Numbered from the stretch's first letter, positions 48,081-63,210 are shown. The stretch: DNA of 64,000 bases from Helochares maculicollis (GCA_033557835.1 JAWQRO010000007.1:1-64000), one strand, 5' to 3'. Notes: generated from the letters alone by a model not told the origin. Numbers and translations: made by a program.

Positions 48081-51000
48081 GAGGCCAAAGACTTTTTACC
48101 TCTTGTAGTAATTAAAATGTTTATTTTATTAATGATAGGACTCTCTTTTCGTTTTGACGTCTTTTCCAAACGGCAGAAGCACACGGTTGCCGATTGTAAC
48201 GAACTCAATAAAAACCATGTTTACATCAGGTGATCACGAGAAGAGCGAGTTATGTAGAGGAGCATGTGTTGAGCCATTCATCTTGCGTTATCATTTATCG
48301 AAGTCGATATTAGATTATATCGTCCTACACCTCACACACTACGCTAAACGGCCACTCAACCCGCGTTCAAATATGATAATACGAATAGCAAATGAGCTGT
48401 CTATTTGATGAATTACAAGGGCGAACTCCTCCGCGCCTGCTTGGTAAATACTTTATAATTACATACCGGTCTCTTTTGATTCGACTCTCTAATGAACGTT
48501 TTAATAGGTGTTTAAATAACTTACCCCCTCTTGATTATGCTAAACAAACGCACCTATTGTTCTAGCCACTCAAAAATGTAAATAGTCTCAGTTTCATGTA
48601 ATCTCGGACGTGCCATAGTATTTACACCTTCTCTATTAAAACGATTGATGTACCTTCTAATGAAGGGGGTGTTGTAATTGCACACTTTTGCACCATATAC
48701 TCTGCTAGAAAAAAAAAGTTGAGATATTTTAAATGCTAGTTGCTTGCTATCTGCGCATTTAATGTTCCCTACATAGTGTTAATGACTCTTCTCTGCACTT
48801 GTAATTATTTCTTGTGGGATTACGTGTGCGCCGATATAATTAATTGCTCATATAGTGAAAATTTGCTATCAAGAACACTACTCATTTGAGAAGAGAATTG
48901 CATTTCAGTCGCTGTTTAGAAGCTGTCGGTCTTGACTGTTTAGCCACCATTAGATTGGATTCTTACTGTAACAGTTTATAGCCGAAAAAGAAGTCACTTT
49001 AAAGAACAACATTTGTATTTCTAATAGTCTGGCACTAATTGCAGCAGCGTTTATTTCTACAATAGAAACTGGAATTCTATTGCCAAATCAGGTAGCTTGC
49101 AAAACAAACATAGCTTTTGTCTGGTTTGTAAAAAGTTCGTTAATAGATGAAACTATATCTCCTAAATGGTCACCATAAATAATAGGATATAAATCCATTT
49201 TTACCCTGTAGGTCATTTAAGTAGTAGATCCCGTGGTTACAGTGAATTACGTTTAAGCTTGAATCAATTTTAACGTCCATACAAATCATTGAAAGCACAT
49301 TTGAAACCCAACTAAAATAATATTTGTATTGTTTAAATGGTCTATGGGTATGCGTATCTAAAGACCACCCCCAGTTTGCAACTAATAAATTGAAAGAGAG
49401 TCGTGCTGTGAGCGTTTGAATCATCGGTCACACGATTCCCTAAACTCTTACCATTCAAATATATGAGTAAGAAACCAATGCAGATAATTAATCAAAATGT
49501 GTTTTTCTAATAAACTCCAAAAATAGTCCGCTATTTAATTAGGAGTTCGTGAGGATTCCTTACAAAACGCATATGTTCATAATACTGCACAAAATATTTA
49601 CTACTTGTCTTTTCACTGGTTTTAAATACAAACACGTTCGAATAAGCTATCGTCGGATATTGAGGTATATCGTGGCTAAATTTAACCTCTAACCCCTGTC
49701 AATGCGTATGGGATTATGAGATCTAGACAGCTGTTCTACACATTTGCCAGCCGACTTGATTAAGAGCAGCGGTTTGAATTAGTAGGCTTGATTATTTTGT
49801 TAATGTTTTAATTTGCATTAGTAATTTAAGGAGGTTTACGGCGCGCTGATTGCTTACGTTGAGTTGGGAGACGATGTTGTTTCCTGTACGAGTGGACTTT
49901 ATCACTATTGTTAATGGATAGCGTTTAAAATATTATCGAATGAAATATGTCATCTGCTATTAATTGACCGCTTTTATAATAATCGCGCTCCATTAGATAG
50001 GAATGCGCGACGAAAAACAATGGTTGACAGTTGCTGTTAAATTTTGCAATTCAATGTGATGTGCTTTCAGGAGCATTCTATGATCATGGTAGCGAAATAA
50101 TACAAACATTTTTAATTTAAACGCGACATTTCATCAACATGTTTTCTCATAATTTCCAACTAGTAATTTTTTAAAACAATCACCAGCTGAATGCATTTTT
50201 TCAAAATTCAAAATTTATTGCTAAAACTTCCATTATAAGATATTTCCATCAATTTTCATTACTATTCGCAAACTTCTGTACAACATGGTGATCTGTATCT
50301 TCATTATATCACTTAGCAAATGCACTATTTTGCCATCAAAGTGAAATTGTCTACCTTTTGCTTTTGCTGCAAAATAAAACTCCTAATTCATTCGAGATTA
50401 GCAAATTGGCGGAAAAATGTAAACGGTTACTTTTGATTAATACCATAAAAACAATTTATCAAATGACTTTTTTAATTAATGCGGTTTCAACTGCAATACA
50501 ACCGACGAGCCGTCCGCCTACACCTACCGTGTGCGATCATAATCACACTATTAACGTATTTGTTCCTTTAGCAGCGTAATAAATTATTTAATTTAAAAGA
50601 CATATCCTGACGCTAATAATCTGAAAGTTTTGATTAATTATGATTACATCATACTGATTTCGTAACTATTAAGATATTTGCAATTGTCACTTCATTTCCA
50701 ATGACTAACTATTTTGTGTGGTAGTCAATCTTTTGCCGCTTCCGCTGAATTCTATTTGCAAAATAAGGAAGTTAATAAAATTTATATCAAAGGCTCGAAT
50801 TACCTAATGGCATCATGATTCAAACGGGTACAAATTTAGAAAGACATTTACGTCTGCTATTTCTTTGATCCGAGATAATAACAGTTTGCCCACTCTATTA
50901 AATTACTGCAGCCAAATAAATCAGAGTAAATATGTCCTTTCTCTCACTCTTCATAAAAACAATTCCAAAAAATTAAAATAGCTGCTTTTTGGTACCAAAG

Positions 51001-51539
51001 CTTTCAACAATAGATACATACAGATGAACTCTGGACACCAAAGAGCTCAAAGTTAAATAGCAAATTAAATTCTCATTAATCATCATATTAAATTTACATG
51101 ATTCATATCAAAGATATATTGAAAGTTCAGTATTAGCATACGACTTAATTCAATAGAAACTTATCCAAATCGGCTCTCCTAAATTAGCAGAATCAATTAA
51201 GTAAACATAAATAGGTAATTATAAATTTGGAAACTTAATTCAAATTTAATTTGAAACTAATGGAGTTTGGGAACAAAGAACAAACATACTTAATTTCAAA
51301 AAAGATCTCTAATACACAATATAATTTAGTTTCTCTAGAAATGGTCTCTTCTATCCTTGGGGGTTTGTCACAACCATAAATCGTCGCTCTTAGCAACCGA
51401 GGACGGTTTGCTTTATTCAAATAATGTACCTGTATTTCTTAGTATTGAATTATTGGAAGGGCTTGTAATACGATTGCGCGTGATCTCTCTCTGAAAATAT
51501 CCGCTTTTTCACACTAGCTCAGATGATGTGAAGAGTGCT

Positions 51540-51695
51540 ATTCAGTGAACTATCATTTTGAGTTTTCAGAACAGTGCATGCGTAGAATCAATTGAACATC
51601 AACTTGAATCTTTTTCGGCAACTATTTGGTCGGTGCAGTGAATTGCCATGAGTTCGCATCCATTTAAGCGATTTAAATTTAAAGGGGCCAAAGAG
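51540..51695 (+). CDS. Possible alternative first exon with short N-terminal coding part
   Basis: An ATG at 51648 opens 16 codons (MSSHPFKRFKFKGAKE) that end exactly at AAAGAG|GTGAGT (51695/51696), in phase 0. The upstream 110 nt include TTCAGT near 51541, an initiator-like word. A CTCTCTCT run (GAGA-type on the other strand) lies near 51484. Phase 0 would suit splicing to the downstream ARID exon of retained, producing a form lacking the N-terminal region. Equally, it could be the first exon of a nested gene, or chance. No homology was recognised in the peptide. Confidence 0.25.
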
Positions 51696-54089
51696 GTGAG
51701 TCGTTTTGTTTTAAGCCCCCCCACCTATTCTAAATCCGTTTGCTCTGCCATTGAGTTATTGCAAAATGACGAATGTGTCTGTATGAAGAGTCATTTTGAT
51801 TTACTCTTCACAAAGCTTATCACTGTAAGAATCTATTCAAGTTGTCAAAATTTCATGCAAGCGGATCAATGTTTTCATGATTCTTAGAAACAAGAAATTT
51901 TCTAAAAAACAGGTAGAACACCTGTTCCACGAGGAACGTTATTTTAACAGCTAAATGGCTTTTATCTACTGTATTGACACACGCTGTGCTTCTACTTCTA
52001 CTTTAGCTTTACAACCTTTCATAACGTTCGAATTGTGTCTGTCTCGACAAAATCATTACGTTCATTCTTTCCATTATAGAACGAATAATTGCAGACTGGT
52101 TTCCTTGCGCAGGCTCAAGCCACTTTAGAACTGCTAAATACCTCATTCTGTTAGAAATGAGGGATATCGGATCAAATTAGGTATTACGTTAATTTTGACA
52201 GATTTGTACTTTTGTTCTAGAACAGACAAAAGTTTTTATGCCAAAACCCATGTCGCAAATACAACGCACTTAATGTCCAATGTTTCAATGCGTAACATAC
52301 CAAACCAGTAGAACCGGTTGTTGATGATATGTTGAATTCCAGGCCACTGCTTCAATGCAAAGCATAGGTATACAAAAATGACAATGGAGTGATTTCGTTC
52401 GTTCGATAAATTATATTAGCCCATCATTTGTCTGTAACAATTTTTGGTTAGAAATTTGTATTGTTCTAAATTCCTAAATATAACAACATGAATTCCTTTA
52501 TGAATACCTACTTTACTCTTTATGTGAAAACCTCTAAAAGAAGTATCCCAAAGCGATATTAATTTCTTTGAATACCGGTTTAGAATTTTCTAAAAGATTC
52601 TATTTTAAGCCCCTGCTTATTATCATGTGCGATAACAAAGAATCTTGGGTAGATTTTCCAAGTGCAGTTCTAGGAAATCATTTGGATACGCTTGCTAAAT
52701 GTAGTAGATTCAGGCAGGTCAAATGTAGATCAAAAACTATACAAAAGAACACATCCTAAGGGTGGTTTAAAGTAGGCAATATCATTATATGATCACAGAC
52801 GGCGTATTTATCGAGACTCCCAATATTAGTATGCCACTTATATTTCCGTATGCAAGATGCAAATTTTTGTTGGGCTCGTCAACCTTGGCGACCTAAAGTT
52901 GGTGCGCACATGGACTGGCAGGTACCTTAAACTGGCGCGGCATCGAGTCTAGGTACCTGGAGGGCGCAACACTGCCTTGAAGTGGCTAATGCAAATTTCT
53001 TTTCTTGATCTCTTATTGGAGGTTCGTCTCTTGTAGATAAATTTGATTTACTTATTAATTGATTTACTTTTGGTATCGCTGCACGGATTCCTTGCCGAAT
53101 CCTGTCAGCATAAAAACACTTTGAATAACTAAGCTTTGCTACACTTCCTATTTCTAAGAACATAGCATTTGCTGATTCTCAATTGTCTTTAATAAACTAG
53201 TTAGCTATGGTGCCACCAATGCAGTTATTTTTCTGGCAAATCAAACGTGATTAGTGGGGATATTTCGACGCCGACTAGAATCTTATAATCTCGGAAGAAT
53301 AATAAAGGCGGGATGGTCAAACTACCTGTTCGAATCGCTAAAGCAAATATTCAACTGTGCAGGATTATTTCGATTCCGCAACGTTTAAATCAATATTCGA
53401 TTGGGAGCAAGGTATGAAAGGTTTTACCTGCTATTATAAATGTTGCCTTTTGTTAGAAAAATTTGCGTGCAAACTGGTTTAATACGAATGTAATCTATAA
53501 ATTCCTAATCGGTTTGTTGCTAGATTTCTTTACCTGTTTCGGGTCATCCATATCAAAATGAAAACTCAGTTCCATTCTGTTAGCATCTACTTCACATTCT
53601 TACAATATATTAAGCTGTTTGCAAATGTTCACTTTATTACTATTTGATCGATAATTAATTGTGCCCGGAAATAATTTGCAACCGTTGCTTAGTTAAAACA
53701 TCTTAATAAAATTCATCCTAACTCAATTACAACTTATCATAATTACTAGACATTATCATATTTTTAAGATGCATGCAATCCTCTTTGCGGAATATATGCG
53801 GGGTCAAATAAGCAGATATTATTTTGTCTTTATAACATAGTACATCCATAGTTCTCGAGTTTTTAGTTTGACGAAGTTATTTTTACGTTGTGAGTATAAG
53901 AATTGCATGCATTGCTTTCCAGTTGAGGGCCATTGTTGAAGTCAGCAGTTGTGTTTTCATATATTCAAGACAAGTCACATTTCAAATATGTGCATCTTGT
54001 ATGAAAGCGTTTAGCTAACATTTCGATTCGCTTCTTGTAGAACAATTTATCTTTAATTTTAAAATGGGGTTCTGTTTCTGTTCAATTTT

Positions 54090-54850
54090 TTTTGGGATCT
54101 TTTTCTTCAAGCGCTCTAGTTGAGCCAGGAAGCGTGAGGCCAAGATAGTCGACGAATAAAAGTCCAAGTGCATCCCAAAATACAGACGCCATAACCTGGC
54201 CAGCTGATTATTGAGTTTTTGGCCGCTTTGAGCGAGATTGGCTAGTTTCTGTCTACATATCTGACTTCCAATTTGACTGCTGATGTGCAGTGGTGGAGCC
54301 CAGTTTACTCCATTGTTACATAACTGTACAAAATGTTTTTTCTATCTTGCGGAAACAGCTCGAGGCAGTTCTCAGAATCATCGACTACAGTTTTCCCATG
54401 AACTAATGTTCATATCAAATATAGCCTAATTGTTGTTTTGATATCGTGATATCCAAATGGATTTTGTTAACTATTTTGATGCTTTTCAGAATCACCACCT
54501 CTTTTAAGCGACCAAAGCGTTCAGTATCATGGGTGTTGGTACGGCCGCGTTTTAACTTAGCAAACCATTTGTCATAGTTTGAATAACACTTATCAGTTTG
54601 AGTTTTGGCTTAGATGGTGATTTTTCCCGTCAAGCCAAGTCACATTAAATCCATTGTTTTCAACATAAAAAAAGTACCGTCAATAAATTTGCTGTAACTT
54701 GTGCATTAATAATTAGATTGGCATGAAATTTTGAAAGGTATAGTCTGAAGGTCAATACTTCCTAAATATCATATGGATTTTTCATTCATGGCGCCGCCGA
54801 TATGTACTCCTACGAACTTGTCACTTGATGTGCTGCATCTTATATCAAAG
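54090..54850 (-). mobile_element. Decayed mariner-type transposase fragment, N-terminal and middle part
   Basis: On the minus strand there are recognisable pieces with frame changes. KWFAKLKRGRTNTHDTERFG appears around 54580-54520 (DNA-binding region), followed by KEVVILKSIKIVNKIH. A VMASVFWDALGLLFVDYL-like stretch appears around 54200-54140. The right end (about 54660-54740) carries the family's 5' leader, including ATTTGCTGTAAC and GGCATGAAATTTTGAAAGG. The 3' half with the second and third catalytic residues is absent. The same leader words occur beside the 47.5-kb fragment, so both belong to related mariner groups. Confidence 0.7.
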
Positions 54851-57800
54851 CGCAAAACACCCGTCATGGCTATTCAGGTAATCAGAAAGCTGTATTTCTG
54901 TAGATTGTTGCTAGTAATCTATTGTGCATAATTCTATGTTCAAACTAAAATTGTTATGAAGACTCACTTAACAGTCTGGTTGGCAATGCTACTGGCATAT
55001 TTTTTGACTAACGGAACGACACTGAGCTATTTCGTCACAAAAAAATAGAGCACTACAGCTAGAATTTGATACATAAACATTTATAGAGATTGATTTTCAT
55101 TATTGAGATTCCAACTCATACCTGAACGAGCAACAAAAATAAGAAACGTGTAATTTTCGAAAAGTTCTGCAATTCCCTCTCTATGAGAAATGTATGGGCT
55201 ACTTTTGCCGCCCTTGTGGTCTTATTTATTTACCATTATATCACAAAATTCAATTTGCAGTGACCTACTTAGAGTATACTGTGGTAAAGGCTTATTGTCG
55301 GATAGAGCTATCCAACAATAGTGTTTTGTGATTCCATTGTATTGCATTCGATTGCTTCTCTTCATTCACATGTTCCATGTCATATGCCAGAGGAGGCGAG
55401 TACTCGTTGGTTTAAAGTTTACGGCAAGCGGGCGAACTCCCATCATTTGAAACACTGTTTCTACCCAACTGTATCTTTTGCGACTTTCATCGGCTCTCAT
55501 AGTGCTTTTAACAAATAGAAGCTTTCATCGCACTTTCACATCAAATCAAAAAGATATTATACATACTCAGGCATTTCCTCTTGTAACTAACAAATAAGCA
55601 CCTACACAGCATTTTATTTGGTATATAGCCGCCACTTAAGACCATTCAATTAAATAATTCATACTCATGTGCTAAGCTTAGCTCTTTACGCGTTCCATAT
55701 AATACAGCATGTTGTATTCTTGAGAAAATATAATTGCTACTGGATATTTTTAGATAGTGTTAATCATGATGAGTGAACCCGAGTAAGAACAGGTCAGTGA
55801 ATATTTAATTTAATGTAACTACTTAACACCTAGCTCCTCAGTGATCTGGTGTATGAAGCCAGCCTCTGGTTAACACCAACTCGTTAAATGGAAATATATA
55901 CGGCCACTTACAAAAGGCTGATTTTCTTCCCAATGAATTTCATAAACAATATGGCTGACTAGTTTGCATCATCAAAATATTAGGTCCCCGCTAGAAAAAT
56001 CACTGTTTGCTTTATTAAGGTTTTTGTTTTTATTTCTTTCTTTGTGTTTGAGTTCTGTGCGCTTTAATGTTTAACTATTTTATTACTTATGCCATCGTGT
56101 GTGGTATTTTTTTATTACCAATTTAGCACTTTGCCTTTTAAACTGATTTATGGATTTATTATTTACTATTCAAATTGAAACGCATTAACGTTTGAGGAAA
56201 ATTTGGATCTAGTTCTATTCCAGTCCTTCCGTCTCAGCAATTAAACTCACAAATTGATTACAACATACTTTTAAGGCGTTTTCTAGTTTATCTTACCAGA
56301 GGAAAGTAATAAATTATTCTTGATTGCACTTTTTGTTTCGGGTGAGAAAATCAATAATGCGATCAGTTGTAAAAAAGTTGATTGCTGTTAGCGTAGCATT
56401 AAATAAGCAATATTAAGTCATAGGAAAGATTTCTGTCATAACATTATTGGTAAGGCAACTATATACCGTTCTTTGACCAAAAGTAATAACGAGGAAATCT
56501 ACAATATATTAAGAAGTTTTAATAATGTAATCTCCTTCATTAAATATTAAAATATTTCCTACTGAAGAAAGGTTTTTTTAATAAAATTTTCTATTAGATT
56601 TCACGTTATTCAAACACATAGAGAAGAGCTTCTATCCAAATTCTAATTTAACCTTTACTACTATATTAAGTATGGAAATTAAATGGCTATATTTATTTTA
56701 ATAGAAAAATTTAATTGCTGGTGTATTAGATGGTTAGTTCGGCACCTTTGTGTGGACCGAGCCGCACAGAATTATTATTAACACAATGGATGTGATATAA
56801 AATCGAAAGAGGTATTTAAAAATTTTATGTGTTCCCGGAACGTATTTCATATTAATATTCGCCTTTAATGTGATTTTTATTAATGTCAGATATCATAGCG
56901 TGTATGCGGTTTTATTATGTTATCCAGCATGAATTCTCCTTCTACATTTTAAAATGATTTTTTACTTGTGAAAACTTTACAACCGAAAATAAAACGAGGG
57001 GACAAAAGGGCCTTTGTGGTTCTCTGAAAGGCGATGACCGAATTATGTTTTGGTCGTTAATCTAATTTTATATTTTCGGTTTTTAAATCATGTTACTTTA
57101 TAGAGGTCCCATTCGGAGCTTAGCTGTGATTGTAAATGCTGTTAAATTTTTATTTTAATGGCTTCTAAATCCGAAACGACCTAAAGATTGGAAAACGATT
57201 TCAGGACAATATGTAGTAAATTATTGCAAATAAATTCATAATACCGTTTTGGTATCGAAATATAACTATTGAATTAGGTGAACTCAATCATAATCTCTGA
57301 TAAATTGCGCGTAATTTATAATGCTAGCACGACAATACTTTGCGGTAATAAGTTTATATAACTGAGCAAATATAAGCGTAAATAAAGTTCCTATTAGTAA
57401 TAAAATAAATTAAAACGTAATTCAACAATAAAGTACCATTAAACAATAGCAATAAAATATACAATCATCAATAACAGCGATAAAACGGTGCCAAACAATA
57501 GAATATCAAATTTATAGCGAATCAATCAACCTTGCAAGAGAAAATAATATTGTAAATTATGAATATTTTATGAGATATTTTTGCTTTATAACGTTGACGT
57601 AAGAATAACAATACTGCTTAACTCGTTAAATTATAAATAGAAATTTAATTTTTATATGCGGTTAATTGTGGCTTATAACATACATGCATACTTATATGTT
57701 GGTCGCGAATTTAGTGTTTTAGTGTGTAAACAGTTTTTGTTTCCAAACATGTTGGCATAAATGTCCGACATGAATTTTACAAATATATAAAATACTGAGT

Positions 57801-59539
57801 CATACGTCTTTAACACTTGTACAAGTGGCTACTGACCCCGACTTCTATAAAAATAAACTATCTTCTCTGCCAAAAATTGAAACGTCAACTTGACAACATC
57901 AATTTAATATTACTTTTAACGATTTGCATAAAATTACTAAGAGAGGTCGAATCCATTAGCAGTGAATAAACAAAATGAAGCAATTACCCAAAAACCAGTA
58001 GATATTAAGGCTTAAAAGACTTGTAATTAATATACGACCGTGTTTGACGTCCAATTGCGGTTTTCTATAATTAATAGCTAATAAATAATCCTAATCTCAT
58101 CATATGTTCTTTTTTACGAAAAATGTTATGATGAATTGACGTTGGAGGAAAATTTGTTTCGTGAATTTTTCCGCGGTCGCTGATTACTTCAACACTAATA
58201 CATTGCATTATTGATGGTCACGTACTTATTTGTTGATACAAAAATTGAGTATGAACATGTTAATGCTCGGCAAAATGTCCTTGTTTAGTGATTGATTGAA
58301 TTAGGTATAGTTCTTTGTGCGCTACGGATTGAATATCTCGAAAACCATGTTGTAAAACACCGCAGCGAATTACAGATTGTGTATCTGCCTACGTCCTCCA
58401 ATAATTATTAAAATTTATGGTTTATTTAAGTGCGGAATATCTCAAAATTACGCGAATAAATCAAGCGGCAACATTGTATTCTTAAATATCAATAAATACC
58501 TAATCATAATATATTACACGATTTATATTTTACATTACGTGCCTGTCATAATTGTATGCAATAATTAAGAGGCCTTACATCATGCACGTTTATTAATCAA
58601 TATATTCGCCGTAAAAATCCTAATGGTTTCAATATGGTCGTCCTGTTATGTTGTTTGAAGCTTGAGTTTAATAAAAGGAAACGTCACTCGCAGATTTACA
58701 GTTTCCATTGTTGCCATTCTAAGAAGACGTTTATAATAGGTACATTATAATATATTTATTGCATATTTGCGCTGAATGTATGCTCAATATATGCTTTTTC
58801 AATTATTTAGACGACTCTCTCGACCAAAGCCGATTATTTCAGCTTGTGTGATGAAACGATTCTGGTTTGTAGTTTTAGTGGTACTACTACTATTTTTTTA
58901 GTCTAGTGATTTTTTTATGTATGGATTTGAATACGGCGTGGGGGCTATAACCAAAACTGCTGTGAAGGAAAATGTTGGTGGTGCTTCAAATATTATTTTC
59001 ACAGGTGGAATTAATTTTTACTTCTATAAAAGTCGTGCTTGGTAGAATTATTTTTGTTGACAAATGACTTTGAACTGCTTCACCAGCAACAAAAAATAAA
59101 CAATAAATTTCATATTGAGCTAGTGATTTTCTCATATGTCACGGTGGAGGTAGCAACGCATGAGTAATATCCACGTTTTAATTAACTTTGAGATTGAAAA
59201 TTGCATATACGTATGATCTATTGCAACTATAGTATTTGTTCAAACACTCCCAGAAACAAGTTCTTTATGAAATAGGTTACGTACTGAAGTCGAGGTTTAT
59301 CAGTTTTTTCACTTTTTTTTGTCTAGAAAAAATTGCTCAGCCTCAACGGCATGCCAAATAAAATCATTCAAAGAATTTCTTAAATGAAATGTTCCCCTTA
59401 ACTAATTATAAAGATTTTGTTTCAATTTTTTGGCACAACAGTCGGCTCTAATTTAGACAAGTGGAACAGAACCACGTGTATTTTCCACAAAGTAGCAACC
59501 ATAGCCATTTCTATTGTCGAACGGCGATAAATCCAGGAG

Positions 59540-59770
59540 TTAATCCCGGACCTAACAAAACGCAACAACAGTAATTACATTAAGGCAATATCTTTCAACA
59601 CCAACAAGCAGAAGAAACGAAATGAGAATCACAAAAATAAAAGCCATATCTCTTTCACATTGAACACCTACATTATAATAAATCGATTAAAACAAAACAA
59701 AATTAATCGGAATACCATCATCATAGAACTATAACACACCTCAAAAACAATTAATTCCCTTTTTTACAAC
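59540..59770. other. Strand-asymmetric, A/C-rich stretch
   Basis: On the plus strand, G is very scarce and A and C dominate over about 230 bases, unlike neighbouring sequence. This skew is common in retroelement coding strands, but no recognisable protein text was found in the frames I read. Confidence 0.25.
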
Positions 59771-62640
59771 GATTGTGCAGCCCACACCAAATCATCTATC
59801 ATGGCTATCGTTGACATGTTCTAAATTAAAAACACTAACCTATAGCTCTGCCCACAATTCCCAGTGATGATATCGTGCGGCAAACCGCTTACCATGAGCT
59901 TTCGATCACAAGAACCTTTAAATATAGTGGTAGGCTGAAGCCTTAGGTAAAATGTTTTGATTACATTTCTTTATAAAATAAAGGATGCATTAAAATGCAC
60001 GCCATCCGTTTGGCTAATTAAGTAGACCCTCTATGGGGTGTCACTTTTCACGGCGATGCCGCAGCGTAGGGGTCCCGTTTTACTGTTTTATTGGGTGTGA
60101 TTTTTCTTCCGTGATAAATCTTTGTTGATTTATTGAATTATTTATTGGATTTATAATTTAACTTGTATTAATTGGATTTTTTGGGGGGTACAACACTAAT
60201 CGATTCGATTTTTTTGGGTTGATTTGTTTTTAAGACTTGTCAGTCGATATTTTAGGAAGACACCAGCAAATTCCGTTTTGTGTTTCATCATTTATCCGCG
60301 AGTTACTCATTACTATGATAGTAGATTTTCTGATACTAACTTTTAGAGTTTTCAATGTTTTTATTTAATTGCAAGCACGATCACAGAAACTGAAGAAGTC
60401 TGTCTGGAGCGCGATGCCATCAAAGCCATCCAACCTCTAATTCATCATCTGCCCATCTAACATGAAAATTTATGTTCGGAACTACATGCAAATTGGTAGA
60501 TCTTGCAAAATCTTCCCATTAAAATTATCGCATCACTTAGGTACAAATCGTCGAACTTTGCTTAGATTAGATACTATATAATTCCCATAATAAAAGTTCT
60601 AATACAGTTGGCTAAAATTTATGCGTACAAAAACAGTCAAATGCCCTCGGAATATTATTCAAATTCTACCAACTTCCTTTTGATATTTCAACAGCATCTG
60701 CTACTAATGATCATAAAAGGCGTTCTTAATATTAACCAACAGGCCAGCCATAAAAGGGATGATTCACACGAGCACAACGGAAATAATGTTATAAAAATAT
60801 AGACAGCGTTGCAAACAAAAGCATCATCGTGTATAAAAGCCATTGATACGTAAATCCAATCCGAAGTTATTCCTGTTTTTCTGAATAATAACCGCAACGT
60901 ATCCATTGGAAGCGCGTCGATCCATGATAATCAGCCCAATTATAGAGGAGTACTACAGGCGTGCTACATCATTGTTAATCCATATTATGCCATTGTTGGG
61001 CGACAATGCATGTAAACATCGTATTGAACAAAGCTATTATGGTATAGAGGGGGACGTACAAAAGCGCGGGGCCCGCTATCGGTGCTACTTGCCACCTTGA
61101 AGAGGGTCTTTTCATCATTTCTAAGTGATGAGGTCAGGCCACAAAGGTTAGAGGCAAGTTTCCTTTTGTTGGGAGTCAAGTGACTCGATTTTAGATATCT
61201 TGATTTTTTTGTTTGGATTCGATGTTTCAGTGACGTTAGATCTATATCCCGTAACTAGGTTTATTGAGATGTTAAGTTATCAGTCCGTGTCATCCATAGT
61301 TTTCTTGGTCAAATGAATGAATGCTTTTAAATTATGCATTGTGTTAACTTCAAATTGTATCTTTAAGAAATTCGCCGCCATTTGTCGAATTAAAACCGAA
61401 TTTACAAATAAGCGATTCGAGAATATTTCACTAAATGCTGGAGACAAAAATCTTAATTAAAATGTTTTGGAACATCGACAACAATTTTGTGTTCTAATAG
61501 CAGCACTTGTACTTAATATGACCGCATGTCGCAAATATTCAAAATACTATGAAATGTCAGATATGAAATTCCGACCCTGAATGTTGCTATTATGTATATT
61601 TTTATTAGTTATGTTCTTTCTTTTAATTGCTAGTCCCAAGGAAAATAAATAGTTTTTATACAGCATTATCAGTACATTAAATTGGTGTACGCTTTGTTGA
61701 AAACAACAAAAGCCTTATTAAACGTACATGTTACGTACAATTAAGAATCGTAAATAATCTTCACCGATTGGCCGTGTTCACCAGTTAATTTTCAAAAAAA
61801 AAACCGAAATTTATTGCTACACGACCGTGATCTAAATAATGCTAATTTACATGTATAATAATTCTTAATGGCTGTTTATATGGCTCTTTTGTATTCGTAA
61901 AATTGATAACACTAGAAATTATTTTAAGTATTGATAAAAGTGCTATTATCGCTCTTACGTTGTAATAGCAAGACATATCGAAAATTACTTTTCGGAATCC
62001 AGTTTTTTCCTACTCGTATCGCATAATATATAAAAATGGCGTATTAATACTTACTATTTCATGAATTATTAATTTTTGTGATAAATTTGATTACCATAAT
62101 TGCAGGCTATCCAAGGATTCCTGTCTTAATTTATTCAGTCATTAGAATTATTTTTTACGGTATTATTACATCTTTAATTGCAACCCTTCGCTTTAAAGGC
62201 CTTATATCAGGCTGCTTTTGCTATGAATATTCAATTAATGTCTTAATTATCAGAAAAATGCCTCAGTACTTAAACGTTTTATATATCCGCCGTACTTCTT
62301 GCTGTGCAATTGTTTCTGTGAAAGGAATTGCATTGCCCTAGTATAGAATAGATTTCCCAAGCGAAGAAATATGTTCCTATTGCCGGAAAGTAGAAGTTGT
62401 CTTAGAAAAGCAGTTTTTCGGGCCCTAGATAAGCATTAGCTAGGTAAAATATTTCCCTAGTTAAGCATTGGATATCTTTATTGAGCTCTTAAAAGGTTCA
62501 TTTCGTGCATATCTAAACGGCGAGTTTTTTGACCACGCATTCCGTTCTTGATTTTTGTAAAAGTAAAATAAGCATTTGGACTTAAATCAGGACTGCATGT
62601 CGCTCTAAAGTTCAATTAGCTGGATAACTTGCATTGTATT

Positions 62641-62820
62641 AAGGGAGAATGATTTCTCTTCGTAGAGAATGATTCGTGTTGGTGAAGAATAGTTCGTCTT
62701 GGTAGAGAATGATTCATCTTGTTGGGGACTGATTCGCCTTGGTGGAGAAAGATTTGTCTTGGTGGAGAATGGCCGGTCTTTATGGGGAATGATTCGTCTT
62801 GGTGGAGAATGAATCGCCGT
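62641..62820. repeat. 20-bp minisatellite, nine units (copy 1)
   Basis: Nine consecutive 20-bp units resemble GGTGGAGAATGATTCGTCTT with no length variation. An 81-codon minus-strand frame (62616-62861) reads through it as HQDESF/HQGESV-type repeats. Because 20 is not a multiple of 3, the repeat cycles through frames, so the open frame is probably incidental. Confidence 0.85.
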
Positions 62821-63210
62821 ATTGGGTTGATTTTTTCAAGTTCAGCAGTTATTCGTGGCAAACAGATGATTTCTTCACCTTAGAACACCCAAATAGACGA
62901 TTAATGTGTCTGGTTCATATGTGTACTGTCTGGTTCATATTCATAAATATACGGTTCATCACCACTGACGATACTATTAATGATTTTAGAGATTCCGGCT
63001 TTGAATCGCTGCAGAGTTTTTGATACCAATTTACCCTAGCTTAGGTTTGTTTGTCTGGCAAGAGATGCGACATCGAACGGAAACTTAATTTAAGTTTTTT
63101 GACCACGCATTCCGCTCTTGATTTTAGTAAAAGTAAAATAAGCATTTGGACTTAGGTCGGGACTGCATGTCGCTCTAAAGTTCAATTAGCTGGATAACTT
63201 GCATTGTATT

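Noticed and set aside
48154..48408. 84-codon open frame beside the 47.5-kb mariner fragment
   Set aside because: No transposase motif; it probably lies in or beside the element's non-coding leader.
58990..59010. TATTATTTTCACAG|GTGGAA as a ratchet point
   Set aside because: The acceptor is good but GTGGAA is a poor donor; it could at most be an ordinary acceptor without a matching open exon.
60825..60840. TATAAAAG as a TATA box
   Set aside because: TATA-like words are abundant in this A+T-rich DNA and no initiator or exon follows.
62078..62341. 87-codon hydrophobic open frame after an acceptor-like TTGCAG
   Set aside because: A+T-rich codons give hydrophobic residues by default; no motif or partner exon was seen.
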